From assembly GCF_023502205.1 (NCBI RefSeq), contig NZ_JAMFLG010000016.1, positions 1-64,000 of the forward strand: 64,000 nt of DNA. The letters are read 5' to 3'. Every line of letters starts with the position of its first letter. Position 1 is the stretch's first letter. This DNA is from Aquiflexum sp. TKW24L. Lineage in GTDB: Bacteria; Bacteroidota; Bacteroidia; Cytophagales; Cyclobacteriaceae. Shown one piece after another: positions 62,783 through 64,000 of the stretch. Below the pieces are notes generated by a model that searched no databases, was not told where the DNA came from, and worked only from the letters and a program-made list of their open reading frames with translations. The position numbers and the translations under genes are program-made.

Positions 62783-63898
62783 TTAATCCGGACAAGTTCC
62801 CCAGACTGGTTTTGGCAAGGTCCAAGCTGAATTGGAATAATCCTTAGGTGCTTTGGGTATATTCGCAACACACCAATTTGATAAATCTTGATTGAACTGT
62901 TGGTTTTGCCAAAAAATGTAGTCCATATTGGTGACCTTGCTAACATCCCAGTCCCCAATCGGTTGATTGAATACACCAAAAACAGGATCCCAAAGTATTA
63001 TTTCTGAACTTAGTGCAAACATTCCCTCCATATCGATGACACTACTGACATCCCAACTACCAATCGGTTGGTTAAACTTGGAATCCAAAAACATCCATGA
63101 CATATCAGTTACCTTGCTTACATCCCAGTTTCCAATACGTTGGTTGAGTTCACTACCCCAGAACAATGTCCTCATATCGGTAACAAGAGATGTACACAAC
63201 TTTGTGAGGTCAGCCTTCTCATCGACTTTCTGCCTTAATAATTCATTGTCAACGGCTTCGAATTCAACGCCATTTAGGGTCCCTTTTTGCCCTGATATTA
63301 CATTTTCACATTTGCAGGTGATCCCGTTTTCGGCAAGTACGAATCTTGCCTCCCCTTGAGGTTTGCGAACAAATATTGCCCATTTAAGGAAATTGCGTCC
63401 ATCGATGCTTATTGTTTTAGGATTTTCGTTTGAAATCCGGTTTTTGGTCCCGACGATGTCTTCAATCACCCAACTTTCAAATACCCATCCTTCCTTAGGG
63501 ACAGGGGTGAGTTCTACCATCGTACCATGGGGAAATTGCCTCCCGGAAGGATTTTCCACGATCCTTTCGGTGACTGTCCCTTCTCCAAGGATGGTGTATT
63601 CGAAGGAAATATCCTTCATGGTAAAAATAGCTTGAATGTTTTTGTTGGCATTCATAGTAAGCGTCAGCGGATTGGCTGTGCCGCTCCCGTCTCCTTCCCA
63701 CCTTTGGAATTCCCAATTTTCATAGGGTACCGCAGTAAGGGTGACAGATTGCCCCTTCTCGAACAGTCCGGAGGTTGCTGAGGAAAGAATGTGCCCTCCT
63801 TCTGCGGGGGACGCCGACATGATCAGGTATACTGTCTCCTCTACGCAGGAAATCAGGGTGGTAAACAAAATGATTGGAAATAATTTAAGCGTTTTCAT
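62783..63898 (-). CDS. Lipoprotein with InlB-type and BspA-type repeats (tandem copy 2)
   Basis: The ATG at 63898 opens the lipoprotein signal (TTLISC, Cys18); upstream codons to 63931 lack a signal. The 371-residue product is collinear with copy 1: two B-type repeats (marked by NWEFQRWEGDG and GWVFESWVIED), the GITCKCENVISGQKGTLNG linker and three DWDVSxVTNM-type BspA repeats, ending LPKPVWGTCPD. It is about 12 residues longer, with one extra repeat unit. A 70-bp gap separates it from copy 1, so they probably form an operon. Confidence 0.85.
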   Translation of the reverse strand: MKTLKLFPIILFTTLISCVEETVYLIMSASPAEGGHILSSATSGLFEKGQSVTLTAVPYENWEFQRWEGDGSGTANPLTLTMNANKNIQAIFTMKDISFEYTILGEGTVTERIVENPSGRQFPHGTMVELTPVPKEGWVFESWVIEDIVGTKNRISNENPKTISIDGRNFLKWAIFVRKPQGEARFVLAENGITCKCENVISGQKGTLNGVEFEAVDNELLRQKVDEKADLTKLCTSLVTDMRTLFWGSELNQRIGNWDVSKVTDMSWMFLDSKFNQPIGSWDVSSVIDMEGMFALSSEIILWDPVFGVFNQPIGDWDVSKVTNMDYIFWQNQQFNQDLSNWCVANIPKAPKDYSNSAWTLPKPVWGTCPD

Positions 63899-63966
63899 AG
63901 CGATCAAAATTAAGGGTCGAAAAACTTTCAATTAATTGTGACTCCAGACTATCATGCTTGATTTAT

Positions 63967-64000
63967 TTAATCCGGACATGTACCCCATTTAGGTTTTGGC
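63967..64000 (-). CDS. Partial third copy of the InlB/BspA-repeat lipoprotein (3' end only)
   Basis: Only the last ten codons lie in the window, reading PKPKWGTCPD and a TAA stop at 63967-63969. They match the ends of copies 1 and 2 (PKPIWGTCPD, PKPVWGTCPD). The downstream sequence (gactccagactatcatgctt) also repeats the spacer after copy 2 (gattccagactatcatggtt), showing that the tandem duplication includes intergenic DNA. The gene continues beyond the right edge. Confidence 0.8.
   Translation of the reverse strand, partial: PKPKWGTCPD

Overview
The window looks like chromosomal DNA from a member of the Bacteroidetes (Bacteroidota), most likely order Cytophagales and close to the Cyclobacteriaceae (Algoriphagus-type genera). 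This placement is inferred from gene content: a SusE/F-type starch-binding lipoprotein, a T9SS C-terminal sorting domain on an amylase, AraC regulators fused to seven-helix membrane domains, promoters of the TTG...TAnnTTTG type, moderate-to-low GC, and many lipoproteins with Sxx-Cys lipoboxes. No rRNA, tRNA, CRISPR, IS or phage genes were seen.

Layout. (1) 1-7.8 kb: housekeeping genes on the minus strand (msrB, penicillin-acylase-family enzyme, class-III aminotransferase, RlmI-like methyltransferase), separated by gene-free spacers full of recurring short phrases, plus an S23/four-helix-bundle gene broken by an in-frame amber stop. (2) 7.8-12.7 kb: an exported protein, a subtilisin-like lipoprotein, a TPR sensor kinase and a periplasmic-binding-fold protein. 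(3) 12.7-25 kb: a maltose/starch locus with a sugar MFS transporter, GH31 alpha-glucosidase and LacI regulator on the minus strand, divergent from a SusE/F-like lipoprotein, a secreted GH13 amylase, class-II FBP aldolase and a second GH13 lipoprotein. Matching LacI-type sites lie in front of both arms; no SusC/SusD genes are present. (4) 25-34.4 kb: small envelope/stress-type proteins (Lmo0937-like, CsbD-like, YtxH-like), an AraC-type regulator, a large PAS hybrid kinase and hypothetical exported proteins. Two copies of an undescribed-looking structured non-coding locus sit at about 27.85-28.4 kb and 34.5-34.92 kb. (5) 35-58 kb: a sulfatase-centred region with two type-I sulfatases, a formylglycine-generating enzyme carrying its active-site Cys pair, a metallo-beta-lactamase-type alkylsulfatase, ALDH3-type aldehyde dehydrogenase, iron-type alcohol dehydrogenase, two Omp85-like barrels and several AraC regulators. 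(6) 58.8-64 kb: a serine hydrolase lipoprotein, a vanadium-haloperoxidase-fold protein lacking key residues, and at least three tandem lipoproteins with InlB-type and BspA-type repeats, the last cut by the window edge.

How the parts may work together. Region 3 would hydrolyse starch or maltodextrin outside the cell, import oligosaccharide and feed glycolysis under LacI control. Region 5 could desulfate aromatic, aliphatic or glycan sulfates: the alkylsulfatase releases an alcohol, which the two dehydrogenases could oxidise to a carboxylate, while the FGE activates the Cys-type sulfatases. Six upstream regions in region 5 share a bipartite sequence with half-sites of the form TTGSCRA, 20 bp apart where the pair is clear. 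I propose this as the operator of one or more of the resident AraC regulators.

The two strongest candidates for something new are the duplicated structured RNA locus and this shared operator.
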